Shown here piece by piece: positions 6,376 to 7,196 of a stretch of 7,196 bases of DNA. A model generated the notes under the pieces. The model was not told the DNA's origin and searched no databases. It worked only from the letters and a program-made list of their open reading frames with translations. How positions within the stretch are numbered: position 1 is the stretch's first letter; each line of letters starts with the position of its first letter. Source of the DNA: Ferruginibacter sp. (GTDB lineage Bacteria > Bacteroidota > Bacteroidia > Chitinophagales > Chitinophagaceae). Where the stretch lies: assembly GCA_025362765.1 (NCBI GenBank), contig JANYFI010000289.1, positions 1-7,196 on the forward strand, in the 5' to 3' direction. The position numbers and the translations under genes were made by a program.

Positions 6376-6804
6376 ATGCTAAAAGTTGCCGATATATTAA
6401 AAACCAAAGGAAAAAACGTTTATTCAGTAACTCCCGACACTTCGGTGTATGATGCGCTTACCATTATGGGCCAAAAAAATATTGGCGCATTGATGGTAAT
6501 ACAGGGCGAAGAATTAAAAGGTATTTTTTCGGAAAGAGATTACGCCCGCAAAGTGGTGCTGGTTAACAGAACCTCCCGGGAAACCATGATCAGCGAAATT
6601 ATGACCACCAGCGTTATCACGGTAGCATCCACCGACAGCATTGATCATTGTATGGAGCTGATGAGCGGAAAAAAAATCAGGCACCTTCCTGTAGCTGACA
6701 ATGGAAAGGTGGCGGGTCTTATTTCTATCAGCGATGTGGTTACCGCCATCATCGACTCGCAGAAAGAAACTATTTCTTATTTGCACAATTATATTTCCCA
6801 GTAA
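6376..6804 (+). CDS. Two-CBS-domain protein (Bateman module), partner unknown
   Basis: A 142-aa protein made almost entirely of two CBS domains, at about 8-60 and 72-128. Such pairs form a Bateman module that usually binds AMP, ATP, SAM or a similar ligand. The first repeat ends LKGIFSERDYARKV (47-60), with the S-x-R-D phosphate-contact motif. The second ends VAGLISISDVV (112-122), with a matching S-x-S-D. IRHLPVADNG (101-110) is the usual strand before it. There is no catalytic or membrane domain, so it probably acts by binding another protein or as a nucleotide sensor. ATG 6376 is preferred over TTG 6367, which falls inside a promoter box. It lies between the pnt terminator and the CRISPR array with its own likely promoter, so a link to either is not supported. 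Confidence 0.9.
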   Translation: MLKVADILKTKGKNVYSVTPDTSVYDALTIMGQKNIGALMVIQGEELKGIFSERDYARKVVLVNRTSRETMISEIMTTSVITVASTDSIDHCMELMSGKKIRHLPVADNGKVAGLISISDVVTAIIDSQKETISYLHNYISQ

Positions 6805-6828
6805 CATAATATATTTACCGCATTGCAT

Positions 6829-6867
6829 TTGTTTACTGCAACATCAGCCTGGTGTTGCAGTAAACAA
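6829..6867. repeat. Perfect 15-bp hairpin between the CBS gene and the CRISPR array
   Basis: TTGTTTACTGCAACA (6829-6843) is exactly complementary to TGTTGCAGTAAACAA (6853-6867). The 9-nt interval can extend the stem by T·G, C-G and A-T to leave a GCC loop. It begins 24 nt after the CBS stop and ends 11 nt before the first repeat. No T-run follows on either strand, so a standard intrinsic terminator is only partly supported. Confidence 0.75.
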
Positions 6868-6878
6868 CGTTGCGTCTT

Positions 6879-7196
6879 TACGTGATTTGCTTTCAACTTT
6901 AGTTCTTTCTATTTTTGGTAACAACAAAGGGAATCAGTTTCCAACACCTTGCCGCGTTGTGATTTGCTTTCAACTTTAGTTCTTTCTATTTTTGGTAACA
7001 ACGTAGTTGTGCCCTGCAAAATACTTGTACCAGTTGTGATTTGCTTTCAACTTTAGTTCTTTCTATTTTTGGTAACAACCATAAAAATTACGGTTGTTGA
7101 AGATAAAAGTTGTGATTTGCTTTCAACTTTAGTTCTTTCTATTTTTGGCAACAACGCGGCGGCATGGCGTAACCTTACCGAAAGTGTTGTGATTTG
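6879..7196 (+). CRISPR. CRISPR array, type II-C-like repeat, five repeats visible (last cut by window end)
   Basis: The repeat is 47 nt, starting GTTGTGATTTGCTTTC and ending GGTAACAAC, with GTTGT/ACAAC ends complementary to each other. Repeats are at 6879-6925, 6956-7002, 7033-7079, 7109-7155 and 7186-7196 (cut). Spacers are 6926-6955 (30 nt), 7003-7032 (30), 7080-7108 (29) and 7156-7185 (30), all unrelated to each other. Repeat 1 has TAC in place of the first GTT; repeat 4 has C instead of T at position 41; otherwise they are identical. A 47-nt repeat with 30-nt spacers and a GTTGTGATTTGC start is what I know from Bacteroidota type II-C (Cas9) loci. No cas gene or tracrRNA anti-repeat is in the window, so the subtype is inferred from the repeat alone. 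The plus orientation is chosen because type II crRNAs carry the GTTGT-end after the spacer. Confidence 0.96.
6886..6917 (+). promoter_or_regulatory. Repeat-embedded promoter (shown for repeat 1; recurs in every full repeat)
   Basis: Inside the repeat, TTTG (repeat positions 8-11) and TATTTTTG (32-39) are separated by 20 nt. They match the Bacteroidota -33 TTTG and -7 TAnnTTTG boxes in sequence and spacing. The expected start site falls at the last bases of the repeat or the first of the spacer. The neither-box variants in repeats 1 and 4 leave it intact. The equivalent sites are 6963-6994, 7040-7071 and 7116-7147. Confidence 0.5.

Noticed and set aside
6805..6878. tracrRNA in the gap before the array
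   Set aside because: No segment complementary to the repeat (such as GAAAGCAAATCAC) is present in the gap or elsewhere in the window.
6701..6979. Plus-strand ORF of 92 aa across the CBS gene end and the CRISPR repeats
   Set aside because: It overlaps the CBS gene in another frame and then reads through the hairpin and CRISPR repeats; it has no protein-like features.
7003..7011. GTTGTG inside spacer 2 (7006-7011) as a truncated extra repeat
   Set aside because: Only 6 nt match, and the spacer is the normal 30 nt, so it is probably coincidence.

Overview
The window looks like ordinary chromosome of a Bacteroidota bacterium, most likely a Chitinophagaceae-type member. This is inferred from several signs. 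Genes lack Shine-Dalgarno sequences, and some starts are preceded by TAnnTTTG-like -7 promoter elements. There are C/G-run and REP-like intergenic repeats. Transhydrogenase is in the three-gene form. The window ends in a CRISPR array with a 47-nt repeat starting GTTGTGATTTGCTTTC, the style of Bacteroidota type II-C systems. No cas gene, rRNA or tRNA is visible.

Layout from left to right: (1) a REP/BIME-like double hairpin (1-90); (2) a minus-strand SSAT/PaiA-type GNAT acetyltransferase (103-570); (3) a plus-strand folate/dTMP pair, thyA (677-1471) and folA (1583-2137), separated by a pair of inverted C/G-run repeats, one of which forms part of the folA reading frame; (4) a class I SAM-dependent methyltransferase with an apparent TTG start (2190-2987); (5) the proton-translocating NAD(P) transhydrogenase genes pntAA, pntAB and pntB (3128-6270), where a 232-nt gap before pntB holds an inverted-repeat element; (6) a stand-alone two-CBS-domain protein (6376-6804); (7) a 15-bp perfect hairpin and then the start of the CRISPR array (6879 to the window end).

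How the genes work together: ThyA makes dTMP and turns methylene-THF into dihydrofolate, and FolA (DHFR) reduces it back to THF using NADPH. The Pnt enzyme uses the proton-motive force to make NADPH from NADH, so the metabolic genes share an NADPH/one-carbon theme, although nothing shows a single operon. The CBS protein may sense adenine nucleotides; its partner is unknown.

The most interesting non-coding signals are: a Bacteroidota-type promoter (TTTG, 20 nt, TATTTTTG) inside every complete CRISPR repeat; the symmetric repeat element between pntAB and pntB; and the intergenic repeat that has become the N-terminal extension of DHFR.
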